Source: Hydrogenophilales bacterium (GTDB lineage Bacteria; Pseudomonadota; Gammaproteobacteria; Burkholderiales; Thiobacillaceae). Taken from it: a stretch of 36,720 nt of DNA. The stretch's first letter is position 1; the number at the start of each line of letters is the position of its first letter. The stretch is taken from contig JAHFRD010000025.1 of assembly GCA_023258975.1 (NCBI GenBank), positions 1 to 36,720 on the forward strand, in the 5' to 3' direction. Below, one piece after another: positions 6,268 to 15,009 of the stretch. The notes under the pieces were generated by a model, which did no database searches, was not told the origin of the DNA, and saw only the letters and a program-made list of their open reading frames with translations. The position numbers and the translations under genes were made by a program.

Positions 6268-9200
6268 TCACCGCAGCCGCACCCGGCTGTTGCCGGCGAG
6301 GGCGGCGAGGAGTTGCTGCTTGAGGTCGCCGATGTAGGTTTCCACGTCTTGTTCGGTTTCCAGGTAGGCCTTCTTCGCGAGGTCGGCGGCGCGGATTTCG
6401 CGCACGGGTTTGACCGGCTTGGGTGGGGCGTCGCCTTCCTTTGCCGTGCTGGCGGTCTCGGCGAGTTCCAGGGCTTTGTCCCGCTCCTCCACGGCCATGT
6501 CCTGCTGCATCAGGATGGAGGGGATGCTGGCGTCGGTTTCGATGCGCTTCTTGATGTCCTGCAAGGGTTTGAGGGCCTTGTTGCGCAGGTCGGGCGGGGC
6601 GGTTGCCTGGTCGAGGGCGGTGCTGGCTTCGGCGATCTTTTCCTCGACTTTGGCGCGGGCGTGGGCGCGGCGCTCTTCGAGCAGGCGGTCGTTGACGCTC
6701 TGTACGGTCTTGATGAGGCCATCGGCTTCATGGAGCAGGCCGTAGGGGTGGGCGGCGGCGAGGATTTCAGCCATGCGGCGCAGGGCGGCGGCGGCGGCGG
6801 GGTCTTTTTCCAGGAGTTGCTGGTTGGGTTTGAAGTCGCGCTCCAGGGCGTCGCGCAGGCGGTCCCAGGTCTTGCGCTGGTTGTCGTAGAAGTCGCCGAG
6901 GTCGTGGATGTCGTCGGCGAGGTCGGGCAGTTCGGCTTTGCGGGCGAGGAAGGCCTTGATGAATTCGAAACCGTCCCTGATGAACAGGAGTTTCTGGATG
7001 GCCTGAAGGCTGGTTTCGATCTCGGTCTTGCCGGGGTATTTGCCCGCGGGGTTGCCAACATCGGCGAGCACCTGATAGCCGGACAGGCGTTTCTCCCAGG
7101 CGGCGAGTTGCTCGCGCAGAAAGCCGACCAGACCGTCTTCGTCTTCCGGGCCGATCTTGCCGAAGACTTTCTGGCCCAACTGGCGCGCGGCTTTCAGTTC
7201 TTCGGCGCCGCTGATCTGGCGCTTGAGCAGGCCGACCTGCTTCCAGCGCACGGATTTGCTCAGGGGCTCGATGGCTTCTTTCGCCTCCAGGCCGGTGCCA
7301 TCCAGCATCAAACGCAGTTCGCCAGCCATGACCAGGCGGGCGACCAGCAGGATGATTTCCCACTGCGGCCAGCCGTAGGGGCGGCTGGTGAAGCGCTCGA
7401 CCAGGTCGGACAACGGCGTTTTGCCTTTGCCGGCGATGAGGCCGAGGTAGTCGCGCAGTTCCTTGACGGCCTGCAAGTTGCCTTCTTCGCCGTCCAATTT
7501 GAGACCGCTCTGACCAATATCGTTGGCCATGAGGACGGCGCGAATTTCCTTGAGCGGTTCTTCCTGGACGACCTTGATGTACCCCAGCTTCGGGTAGATG
7601 TTTTCGATGAGGTAGGCGAGTGCGCCGTCGATGGCGGTGCTGGCGGCGGCGGCGCTGATGGGCAGGCTTTGGCCCAGGGCGTAGTAGTCGGCTTCGGCCA
7701 GGAGTTTGCCGGCCAGTTCGACCAGGCGGCCACGGCGGTCGCGGTTTTCCTCGGCGCGGTCGGCGAGGATGCGCTTGAGAGTGGGCGCGGCGGCGGCATC
7801 GCTCTTCTGGTCAATGTATTTTTTGGTTTGCAGCCAGGCGCGGACTTCGCGGCCCAGTTCCTTTTCGTCACGCAGTTTGATCAGCACGCGGCCGCCATCC
7901 TCGGCGCTGCGGCCGATGCATCGGGCCGGGCTGTAGAGCGGGTAGTCGTCGGATAGCGGGGAGAGGACTTCCAGGAATAGCTCGTGGCTGACGCCACCGT
8001 GCGGCTGGCCATCGCAATAGCGGTTGTAGCCGTAATCCTCGCGATTGGCCTTGTAGCGATGCTTGTTGGCGCCCTTGAGGACGTCGTCATAGAGGATTTC
8101 GGCGAGCAATCGGGTTTCCTCGCTGCTGGAGACGTCCACGTTCTTGATTTCGCGGCCGACCTCGCGTTCTTCATTGGTGAGGAAGAAGTAGATGTCGCCG
8201 TTGCTGCTGATGAGGGTTTCCCGTTCCAGGCGCTGGAGGCTATCGCCGATCTGGCGCTTGAGGGCGAGGCGGTCGGTATCGACCTGGTCGATGCAGAGGG
8301 TGACCAGGTTGTCCAGGTCGGCTTTGACGATGTCGACGTAGCGGATCAGGAACAGGGCGCGCAGCAAGGCGATGTCGAAAGGCTTTTCCAGGTTGGGGTT
8401 GTCTTCGGCTTGCTCGATGGTGCGTTTGACGGCGGTGTCGAGAAAGCTTTCGATGGCGGGATAGAAGTCATGCAGCGGGATGAGGGCGCCGACCGCCTTG
8501 TCGGCATTGCGCTTGGCGGCGGTCTGGAAGGCATCGAGCATGGATCGTTCGCCACGCGACAGGTGTAGCCCGGTGGCGCCTGCTTTGCGGATGGACTCGA
8601 AAATCTTCTGCACGAGCTGGAAATGGAACGGCGCGAAGGGGTAGTTGAGGACGAAGTCTTCCTTGTCCCGGTAACCCTTCATGGCCGGGCTCTTGCTGCT
8701 GAAGCTGAGCTGGTTCTTGAGGATGTCGGCTTTCTCCTCGTACAGGTCTTCCAGGGCGCGGCGGGCGTCGCCGGTCTTTTCCAGCAGACGGGCCTGGATG
8801 ACTTCGTCGGTGTTGGTGCTGGAGAGCGACAAACGGGTGTGGAAGCGGCCCTGAATTTTCGAGAAGTCGTGGGCGCGGACGTTGCTGAACTCGCCAACGA
8901 CGGAGTCGATGTCTTCCTGCGAGGTGACGATGACCCAGGCGCGGCCGTTGCAGATGCGGCCGAGGTCTTCGGTGATGGTCTGGAGCGAGAGCATGAGGCG
9001 GGTGTCGCCGCCGATGAACTGGCCGACTTCGTCCACCAGGAAAATGATGCGGTGCTTTGGCCCCTTGGCGTCCAGGTAGTCCTTGACCTGTTTGGCGAAG
9101 CCTTCGATGGTCAGGGACTGGTTTTCTTCGGCCTTGTCGAACCACTTGCCGGCGGCCTCCTCGCTCATGCTCAGAGCTTGCGACAGGGCGGTGACGACTT

Positions 9201-9762
9201 CATCGCGCATCAGGGAATAGGCATCGCGTTCATCCAGCCATGCGCTGCCGGACATGGCTTCGAAGGCTGCGTGGAATTTGTCGAGCGCGCCGCGCTGGGT
9301 GAGATAGCGCTCCATTTCGGCGATGTGGGGAGCGTCGCCGCTGAAGCCCTGCATCTCGTTGAACACGCGCAGAAAGACGGCGGTGACGGCATCGCGCCCT
9401 TCGCGGCTGTCGGCCTTGCTGTCGATGTTGAACAGGATGACGTCGGTATCCGCCGCGACCGCCCGCTTGATGTCACCCAGAAGCAGGGCGTCGTTGATCT
9501 TGCCATCGAAGAACTCGACGGCCTTTTTCGCGGCGTCGCCGTTCGGGTCGTGGGCGAGTCGGTTATGCAGCAGGTAGGAGAGGATCTTGATGAAGTGGGA
9601 CTTGCCGGAGCCGAAGAAGCCGGAGACCCAGACGCCCATGCGGGTGGCGATGTTGGGGTCTCTGGGGTTGTCGATGCCGGCTAGATAAGACTCAAAGAAG
9701 CGGCGCAGATGTTTGTCCAGCTCGCGGGTGACGACGTATTCGTCCAGTTCCTGCCAGACCAC
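6268..9762 (-). CDS. brxC: BREX type 1 ATPase BrxC, N-terminally truncated
   Basis: BrxC is the large P-loop ATPase of the BREX phage-exclusion system. The Walker A motif GFFGSGKS is near residues 48-55 and the Walker B stretch FLVDEVGQF near 241-249. The remaining 1164 residues follow the family. Family members begin about 25 residues earlier with a conserved start (roughly KDLFxKPIDRxINGVVKADQ). Here the conserved match continues upstream of the GTG only to about ADQQDEA (9783), where it runs into a DUF3987 gene in another frame. No ATG is available, so the GTG at 9762 is a default start. brxA and brxB, normally just upstream, are absent. Translation might depend on coupling with the overlapping truncated DUF3987 frame. 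The gene may well be a relic. Confidence 0.88.
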   Translation of the reverse strand: MVWQELDEYVVTRELDKHLRRFFESYLAGIDNPRDPNIATRMGVWVSGFFGSGKSHFIKILSYLLHNRLAHDPNGDAAKKAVEFFDGKINDALLLGDIKRAVAADTDVILFNIDSKADSREGRDAVTAVFLRVFNEMQGFSGDAPHIAEMERYLTQRGALDKFHAAFEAMSGSAWLDERDAYSLMRDEVVTALSQALSMSEEAAGKWFDKAEENQSLTIEGFAKQVKDYLDAKGPKHRIIFLVDEVGQFIGGDTRLMLSLQTITEDLGRICNGRAWVIVTSQEDIDSVVGEFSNVRAHDFSKIQGRFHTRLSLSSTNTDEVIQARLLEKTGDARRALEDLYEEKADILKNQLSFSSKSPAMKGYRDKEDFVLNYPFAPFHFQLVQKIFESIRKAGATGLHLSRGERSMLDAFQTAAKRNADKAVGALIPLHDFYPAIESFLDTAVKRTIEQAEDNPNLEKPFDIALLRALFLIRYVDIVKADLDNLVTLCIDQVDTDRLALKRQIGDSLQRLERETLISSNGDIYFFLTNEEREVGREIKNVDVSSSEETRLLAEILYDDVLKGANKHRYKANREDYGYNRYCDGQPHGGVSHELFLEVLSPLSDDYPLYSPARCIGRSAEDGGRVLIKLRDEKELGREVRAWLQTKKYIDQKSDAAAAPTLKRILADRAEENRDRRGRLVELAGKLLAEADYYALGQSLPISAAAASTAIDGALAYLIENIYPKLGYIKVVQEEPLKEIRAVLMANDIGQSGLKLDGEEGNLQAVKELRDYLGLIAGKGKTPLSDLVERFTSRPYGWPQWEIILLVARLVMAGELRLMLDGTGLEAKEAIEPLSKSVRWKQVGLLKRQISGAEELKAARQLGQKVFGKIGPEDEDGLVGFLREQLAAWEKRLSGYQVLADVGNPAGKYPGKTEIETSLQAIQKLLFIRDGFEFIKAFLARKAELPDLADDIHDLGDFYDNQRKTWDRLRDALERDFKPNQQLLEKDPAAAAALRRMAEILAAAHPYGLLHEADGLIKTVQSVNDRLLEERRAHARAKVEEKIAEASTALDQATAPPDLRNKALKPLQDIKKRIETDASIPSILMQQDMAVEERDKALELAETASTAKEGDAPPKPVKPVREIRAADLAKKAYLETEQDVETYIGDLKQQLLAALAGNSRVRLR

Positions 9763-10382
9763 GGCCTCGTCCTGCTGATCGGCCTGCTGATGGCGGCGGC
9801 GGTGGCAAGTTTTTTCTCCGCGCTGAACGAGTGTCCGCCGAACACGGCGCCACCTTCATCGGAGAAGGCACCCAGGCTGGATCTGCCCTCGCGGAACTGA
9901 CGTATCAGTCCCTCGGCGGTGAAGTCAGCCACGAGTCGCAGGGGGTTGGCGGGTTTCTCCGGGCGCTCGCCTTTGGGGAGGGCCTCCCACACCGCGCGCT
10001 TCTTTTCATGGATGGCGTATTCCGCACGCTCGATAGTGCGGATCGGGGCAAGTGCCGGACCATCCGCGGCGCTCTTGCCGTCCCCACTCAGGGCCACCGT
10101 GAGTAGATTCAAACTCAGGGGCTTCCCGCCGACGGCGGTCGCCACCTCGGCCACGCTCTGAGCGGCCAGCGCCGCGGCGGCGAGGATGGACTGTCCTGCG
10201 ATGGCGGGGGCGAGTTGCGCGCCATTGGCTATCGCGCGAGCCACGGCGCCAAGGATGCCGCCCAGGGCGTCAATGGGGTACTCGGGCGCTGGTAGCTCAG
10301 GTTGTGGCCTGGTTTCGCCGGTTCGCTCCATCGGCCTCTCAAGCGACATGGCGCTGTTCCATCCAGGGGTTCCAGCCGCCAC
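9681..10382 (-). pseudogene. Truncated DUF3987 (YfjI-type) protein gene
   Basis: The first ~200 residues match the start of DUF3987 proteins of mobile elements (YPIDALGGILGAVARAI, then SILAAAALAAQSVAEV, SGDGKSAAD, and FSDEGGAVFGGHSFSAEKK). After LATAAAIS, near 9785, the frame enters brxC DNA out of frame and stops at 9681. Most of the protein, normally more than 400 residues, is missing. The GTG start lies next to the AlpA stop codon; an internal ATG at 10346 is an alternative. The two genes form the front end of a mobile-element operon that was cut when it was joined to brxC. Confidence 0.75.
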
Positions 10383-10384
10383 TT

Positions 10385-10645
10385 TCAGTTACCACCCTTG
10401 GCTTTTCCCCGCATTTCGCGGGCCTTCTTTACTTGCGCGGCAATCCAGTCGTCGACTTCGTGCTCTACCCAGCCGACAGCTTTTGTGCCGATCGGCACTG
10501 GCCGCGGAAACGTGGGGTCGTAGTCGGTAGGGCGCTTGGGGTTAGGTTTCAGTTTCGCGTAGAGACTCGAGCGCGAGAGCCCGGTACGTACTTCAACCTG
10601 TGGACGCCGCAGGATGGTGAGAGGTTTGTCGCTGGAATTGGCCAT
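10385..10645 (-). CDS. AlpA-family DNA-binding regulator
   Basis: This 86-residue protein reads ILRRPQVEVRTGLSRSSLYAKL and then FPRPVPIGTKAVGWVEHEVDDWI, the pattern of AlpA/excisionase-like winged-helix proteins. The ATG at 10645 is preferred over an upstream start at 10684 because the family begins there. Such genes regulate integrase or excision in prophages and genomic islands. Here it precedes the truncated DUF3987 gene with almost no gap. Its upstream region holds two AGCACAC repeats 26 bases apart (about 10689 and 10715), a possible control site. Confidence 0.85.
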   Translation of the reverse strand: MANSSDKPLTILRRPQVEVRTGLSRSSLYAKLKPNPKRPTDYDPTFPRPVPIGTKAVGWVEHEVDDWIAAQVKKAREMRGKAKGGN

Positions 10646-11547
10646 GATCGGTACGCTGTGGATGTCGCCGGGACATACCGGCATGGCTCGGTATTAGATA
10701 GCACACCCCCCGGTTTTTTTCGGGCGAAAAGCACACAAAACGCTTCGTTAACGGGTCTTTTTTCAGCACGAAGAGATATATCATTCGGCAATTCATCGAC
10801 TGCCACTAAGTGACGGCGTGAGTGTGGTAGCTGGCCACGAAAAACAAACAGCATTCAACGCCGCTCGCGGTCTGACCGCGACGGCACCGAAATGGCGATG
10901 GGTTTTCCACCCTCGACCACGTCTCGCCCGACTCTGGTCAACAGAGCGGGCCAACGAAACGGCTTGCCGCCGGTGCATACGTTGCCGGCCATGCCATATT
11001 CGAGATGCCGCCTCACCCTGGGTAATCCCAAAGAGACGGCAAGCATCTGTGAAAGCGAAACCCTGGCTCTGCCTGGGTTCCCGCCACGCCGTCGGTCACG
11101 ATCGGCGCACTAATACCGCAACTAATACCCCTCCCACATTCGGCAACGGGGGCCGCCATGTGCATTCCGGCGGCCAGCGAACTGGCAATCCGCCATCCCC
11201 ACGCTGAGCAAGAGGGCGTCCAACATCTCAAGCACCGCACCGTCGGCCGCCACACCGACAGCCATCCACCCCGCCGGGCTCGAAGCCCCCAGCGATGACG
11301 TGTGAGTGACTCATCACGGGCGTGAGGCCGCCCATAAACAAGCCTCGACGGTCGTCACCGACGACCAGCGCTCCGCGGCGCCCGGCCGATACCGGGTCAA
11401 CACTCACCACTCGTGGGCGGGGATCGGAGCGCGGCTGGACCCCGGACGATCTGCGTCGCGCCGCCATGCGGACGGCTCCGATCCCCGCCCGAGTGGCCGG
11501 CGTCCAGCCATCGGCATTCCCTTTCCCTATTTGATTTTCTGGAAAAC
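10646..11547. other. Gene-poor stretch between AlpA and integrase genes
   Basis: No frame here looks like a real protein; the open frames are short, mutually overlapping and low in recognisable motifs. Visible structure includes the AT-richer AlpA upstream region (10690-10810), an 11-base palindrome TGAGTGACTCA near 11305, and a long inverted repeat at 11407-11496 just before the integrase start. It probably contains promoters of the two divergent gene pairs and possibly an attachment site. Confidence 0.5.
11407..11496. repeat. Long inverted repeat upstream of a tyrosine recombinase
   Basis: The left arm at 11407-11430 (CCACTC, GT, then GGGCGGGGATCGGAGC) is complementary to the right arm at 11475-11496 over 22 positions, with a 2-base bulge. 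The loop is 44 bases. It lies 50 bases before the recombinase start codon. It could be a recombinase-binding site, a folded single-strand substrate or a leader hairpin; the sequence does not decide. Confidence 0.7.
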
Positions 11548-11550
11548 ATG

Positions 11551-12525
11551 ATGAGCAGATATCCGACAAGCCGTAATTTCGGTTATGGAAAACAGATCAC
11601 CTGGGCTGGCCACCAGGCGCTACGCGACTACTACGGCCAGGGGCATTTCGCCACCGTCCAGGCCCACTTCCTGCGCTGGCGGCAGTTCTGCCGGTGGCTG
11701 TGCGATTTCCATGACATCCGCGACGCCCGAGACGTTGAGCAAGCTCATCTCGATACCTATGCCGATCTGCTGCGCCAGAGGGTGGCCGAAGAGTCGATGG
11801 AGGTCGCTTACGCGCAAAACCTGCTTTCCAGCGCCAACACGACCATCAAAGCCTTGTGTGGGGCCACGTCGTTGCGTATCGACTCTCCCTCGGACTGGGT
11901 GGGTGAGCGCCACACCGCCCGCCGATCGCCGCCGACCGGCGTCGATTGGAACCAGGTGGAGGTTGCCTTGGCGGATATCCGCGAGGAGGGCTTGTTGCGC
12001 GCCGCCTGTGTCGTGGAGTTGGCGCGTAGCTTCGGGCTGCGCCTGCGGGAGGCGATCCTCGGTGATATTGATCGCTGGAGCAGGGAAGCGAAGGAAAAGA
12101 ATGCGATCGACATCCGCGAAGGCACCAAGGGCGGCCGTGGCAACGAAGTGGAACGGTGGGTGCCGGTCAGCGAGAAGGGCCTGCGCGCTTTGTTTACGGC
12201 CACCGAAGTACGGAGCCAACTCGGCTGTGGCGCCAATCTATTGCATCCCAACGAGAATTACGACGGCCTGGTCAACGACGGCGAGATCAACCGGGCGCGG
12301 CGCCACCTCCACCGCCACGGGATCAAGGGCTACCACGATCTGCGCGCGGCATGGGCCTGCGAGCGGTACGAGCAACTCGCGGGGCTGCCCGCGCCGGTGC
12401 TCAATCCGCCAAGGAAGATCACCTACAACGGCTATTACAAAACCACAGAAACCCTGGCCAAGGAAATGGGGCATGACCGCCAAGACGTATTGGCGGCCTA
12501 TGTCGGGCCAGCGAGGCTTTGGTGA
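11551..12525 (+). CDS. Tyrosine recombinase (integrase-domain protein of ICE/island type)
   Basis: From the ATG at 11551 (another ATG directly precedes it at 11548) the protein has 324 residues. The N-terminal part (RWRQFCRWLCDFHDIRDARDV) looks like a SAM-like core-binding domain. The catalytic residues of tyrosine recombinases are visible: R in GLRLREAIL, H and R in YHDLRAAWACERY, H and R in MGHDRQDV, and the nucleophile Y in LAAYVGPARLW. The layout resembles the Integrase_1 (PF12835) group found on integrative elements. A small gene follows after two bases. It is unrelated in type to the P4-like integrase at 13344, so two recombination systems are stacked in this island. Confidence 0.82.
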   Translation: MSRYPTSRNFGYGKQITWAGHQALRDYYGQGHFATVQAHFLRWRQFCRWLCDFHDIRDARDVEQAHLDTYADLLRQRVAEESMEVAYAQNLLSSANTTIKALCGATSLRIDSPSDWVGERHTARRSPPTGVDWNQVEVALADIREEGLLRAACVVELARSFGLRLREAILGDIDRWSREAKEKNAIDIREGTKGGRGNEVERWVPVSEKGLRALFTATEVRSQLGCGANLLHPNENYDGLVNDGEINRARRHLHRHGIKGYHDLRAAWACERYEQLAGLPAPVLNPPRKITYNGYYKTTETLAKEMGHDRQDVLAAYVGPARLW

Positions 12526-12527
12526 TC

Positions 12528-12881
12528 ATGAGCATCGCTATCCTCCTCAGACGCGCGCTACCTGGTGCGCGGGCAACTATCGCCGGCCACATCCAGCGCG
12601 GTGAGCGCATCGCCGAGGCCATCCACCAGCGCTTCGGTATCCGCGAGCCCTACCAATGGCAGGCCAAGCACCTGCGCTGGGTGTTGGAACGTTGGGCGAG
12701 CGGCGTTTCTGACAGCACCCGGTACGATTACTGGCGTACCGCGCGCGCCTTGGCATCGGTGCTGGGTCACTGGCCGGACTGGGAGCCGCATCTGCGTGGT
12801 TCGTGGCTGAAAAACGGTAACGGTGGGCGGCCGGCGAAGCTCGCTCAGCCACGACGGAAACCGGCGATGCCAAGGATGTGA
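12528..12881 (+). CDS. Small protein coupled to the tyrosine recombinase, function unknown
   Basis: This 117-residue basic protein starts at the ATG 2 bases past the recombinase stop codon, so it is probably translated from the same message. It contains HQRFGIREPYQWQAKHLRWVLERW and STRYDYWRTARALASVLGHW, which suggests a helical DNA-binding fold similar to the core-binding domain of recombinases. I do not recognise a named family. It may be an accessory factor of the recombinase. Confidence 0.6.
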   Translation: MSIAILLRRALPGARATIAGHIQRGERIAEAIHQRFGIREPYQWQAKHLRWVLERWASGVSDSTRYDYWRTARALASVLGHWPDWEPHLRGSWLKNGNGGRPAKLAQPRRKPAMPRM

Positions 12882-12926
12882 AGACCCGCGTCATCTGCCT
12901 TGGCAGGTAGGGCCAGGCTGCAATGT

Positions 12927-12981
12927 TGGTGGCGCGCCGCAACCGCTAGGGGCGGCGCGTCACCACAGGCAACCGCCTGTG
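12927..12981. repeat. Two tandem hairpins after the recombinase operon
   Basis: TGGTGGCGCGCCGC (12927-12940) pairs with GCGGCGCGTCACCA (12952-12965), and CACAGGC (12964-12970) pairs with GCCTGTG (12975-12981) around AACC. They follow the small gene by about 45 bases and may terminate the operon, though no T-run is present. The DNA around them up to the integrase at 13344 holds only the HsdR relic below. Confidence 0.45.
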
Positions 12982-13077
12982 TACCGTGAATGCTGAATGG
13001 GCCATTCCCGCAAGTCCCTGTGTACCAGCAGTGCATCGCTACTGAGCAGTATTCGGTCTCCTCCGGGCAGCCGCCAT

Positions 13078-13218
13078 CGATTTTGTTATGAAGGCGACTA
13101 CCAGCGAATCGCCATCCATCTCGACATGGAAACCATGATGCTCTCACTCAGAAGGAAGCGCGCCCTCGTCACGAGGGTCACCGGTACCGGCAAGACCACA
13201 CTGGCCTTCCAGTACTGA
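13078..13218 (+). pseudogene. Relic of a type I restriction HsdR / helicase gene
   Basis: About 46 residues resemble the helicase motif I region of HsdR-type proteins: YQRIAIHLDME, then KRALVTRVTGTGKTTLAFQ, where HsdR proteins usually have LLTMATGTGKTxTAFQI. The frame stops right after this motif, and no flanking sequence continues the match. It is best read as a degraded fragment of a restriction subunit or related helicase. Chance resemblance is possible because only the motif region survives. Confidence 0.45.
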
Positions 13219-13343
13219 TTAACAGGCCGTATTGGCTTGGTTGGCAACGCTTCCCCTCGTGCTCCAGTATGGTTTGGTAGCGATGCCCGTTGAGCAAGTG
13301 TTCCCCAGCATTCGTCCCTTCGAAATCTGCGCGGCCACCTCGG

Positions 13344-14663
13344 TCACGCCGCCGCCCGGTATGCCTTCCCGAAGCGGCCGATAATCACGTTACACTTGCC
13401 TTCATCAATCTGGCTGTCCACGAAGTCAGCCCACCATTGCAACATTTCCCCGCGTTGATCCAGGTATTGCGCCCGGTTGTAGACGCCCCGGATGCCCTTG
13501 GTTTCGTGGGCAAGCGCCTTCTCGATCCAATCGGAGTTGAAGCCGGTTTCGTGAAGGTGCGTGGAAGCTGTCCGCCGGAAGTCATGCAGGACGAAATCCC
13601 GCACGTCGATTTCCAGGGACCGCACCGCCTGGTTTAGCGTGCTATGGGCGATGGGTTGGCTCAGGCTGCCCCGGCTGGGGAATACCCACTCGGAACCGCT
13701 GGCCAGCCCCTTCAATTCCTCGAACATGGCCAGGGCTTGCTTCGATAGCGGGATCAGGTGCGGCTTGTCCTTCTTCATGCGCTCGCCGGGGATAGCCCAC
13801 TCCGCCTTGTCGAAGTTGATTTCATCCCAGCGCGCGCCGATCAGTTCGCCCTTGCGCACCATGCACAGAATGAGCAGGTGCAGTGCCAGCTTGTGCATTC
13901 GCTTGATGCTGCTTTGGTAGATGGCCCGTAGCAGCTTGCCGACTTCCTCGGGGGTCAAGGCCACGTCGCGGCTCTTGGCCGTGGCGATGAACTTCGCCTC
14001 GATTGCCGCCGCCGGGTTGAACGTGACTTTCTGCCGGGCGATGGCATAGGCGAACAGGCGCTTCATGACGTTGCGGGTTGCCAGGGCCATTTGATCGGCC
14101 CCGCGCGCCTTGATGGCGTCGGCAATGGCGAGCACATCATCCGGGGTCACGTTGGGCAGTTGCTTCTTGCCGATGGCGGGTATCACGTCCTTTTCGAGCA
14201 CGCGCTTGATGTTGCGCGGCTGGCTGTTTCCAGGTTCCACAACTTCGGCATACCAGCGCCAGGCGAAGGCTTCCACGGTATCCGCCGCCGCGACCTCGGC
14301 TTGCTTGGCCTTCACCTTCGCCACCACCTGCCAACACCAGCTTTTCAGAAAGGCTTGCGCCATCTCCCGCGCCTCGGGGCTGGCATCGCCCGGGATCGGA
14401 TCGCCCCGTTTCAGGGCCATCGCCGACAGGCCGCGCTTCACCAGCGCCATGCAGTCATCGCGCCAGCGCCGCGCTTCGGCCAGGCCGTAGGCGGGGTAGT
14501 CGCCCAACGATGCCTTCTCTTGCTTACCTGCAAGCCGGTAGCGCAAGCGCCACCCCTTCTTGCCGCCGGGATTCACTTCGATGAACAACCCGCCGCTGTC
14601 GGACTCGATATAAACCTTGTCCGCCGGCTTTAAGGTTCGCAGCTTGGTATCTGACAGCGCCAT
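13344..14663 (-). CDS. P4-type tyrosine integrase (DUF4102 family)
   Basis: This 439-residue integrase starts at the ATG at 14663, where the N-terminal DUF4102 arm-binding domain begins (MALSDTKLRTLKPADK, LFIEVNPGGKKGWRLRYR). The catalytic residues are R in MVRKGELIGARW, H-x-x-R in LHDFRRTASTHLHETG, a second H in ALAHET and the nucleophile Y in RGVYNRAQY. Length and layout are normal, so it looks functional. It reads away from the mnmE 3' end, with 346 bases between them that hold eight copies of TGTTCCCGG. This is the usual position of an island integrase next to its attachment site. Confidence 0.93.
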   Translation of the reverse strand: MALSDTKLRTLKPADKVYIESDSGGLFIEVNPGGKKGWRLRYRLAGKQEKASLGDYPAYGLAEARRWRDDCMALVKRGLSAMALKRGDPIPGDASPEAREMAQAFLKSWCWQVVAKVKAKQAEVAAADTVEAFAWRWYAEVVEPGNSQPRNIKRVLEKDVIPAIGKKQLPNVTPDDVLAIADAIKARGADQMALATRNVMKRLFAYAIARQKVTFNPAAAIEAKFIATAKSRDVALTPEEVGKLLRAIYQSSIKRMHKLALHLLILCMVRKGELIGARWDEINFDKAEWAIPGERMKKDKPHLIPLSKQALAMFEELKGLASGSEWVFPSRGSLSQPIAHSTLNQAVRSLEIDVRDFVLHDFRRTASTHLHETGFNSDWIEKALAHETKGIRGVYNRAQYLDQRGEMLQWWADFVDSQIDEGKCNVIIGRFGKAYRAAA

Positions 14664-14678
14664 GATTCGCCCCTTCGT

Positions 14679-14897
14679 TGTTCCCATGTTCCCGGAATTC
14701 GGCCAAGAATCCGGGAACATCAGCCAATCCGGGAACAATCGCCTCCAAGCCGCACTGTTGCTTGCCTGACAGCGTTTTATTCCCGCCCGATGTTCCCGGT
14801 TTTTCATGAAATCACCGCCACTCAAAACCCAATCCGGGAACACTTTTTGTTCCCGGATGTTCGATGCCCTGGTGACTCGGGAACAATTCCGGGAACA
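14679..14897. repeat. Array of TGTTCCCGG motifs between integrase and mnmE
   Basis: The 9-10 base motif TGTTCCCGG(A), in either direction, occurs at 14687, 14710, 14728, 14791, 14833, 14848, 14877 (one base short) and 14888, with a partial copy at 14679. The copies at 14833 and 14848 form a perfect 10-bp inverted repeat with a 5-base spacer. Located between the integrase start and its likely crossover site, they are candidate arm-type integrase sites or operators of an island regulator. The rest of 14664-15009 carries no gene. Confidence 0.8.
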
Positions 14898-15009
14898 CTT
14901 TATGCCGGATTCAGTCGGTACGCAACGGAACAGGTAAGACAAATAACCCCGCATTTACGCGAGGTTACGGGGGTTTTGCGGAACAGGCTGGAAGTCCTCG
15001 GAAGCGTTC

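Noticed and set aside
6223-7956. Long plus-strand open frame opposite brxC
   Set aside because: It is a shadow of GC-rich brxC codons. The translation is repetitive in G, F, V and A with no domain, while the minus strand has a clear BrxC.
10818-11255. Short open frames on both strands in the gene-poor stretch
   Set aside because: They overlap one another, are rich in R and P as random GC-rich DNA would be, and carry no ribosome-binding site or recognisable motif.
12927-12981. Integron attC site
   Set aside because: The hairpins lack the paired R and L core sites and the GTTRRRY signature, and no integron integrase (IntI) is present.
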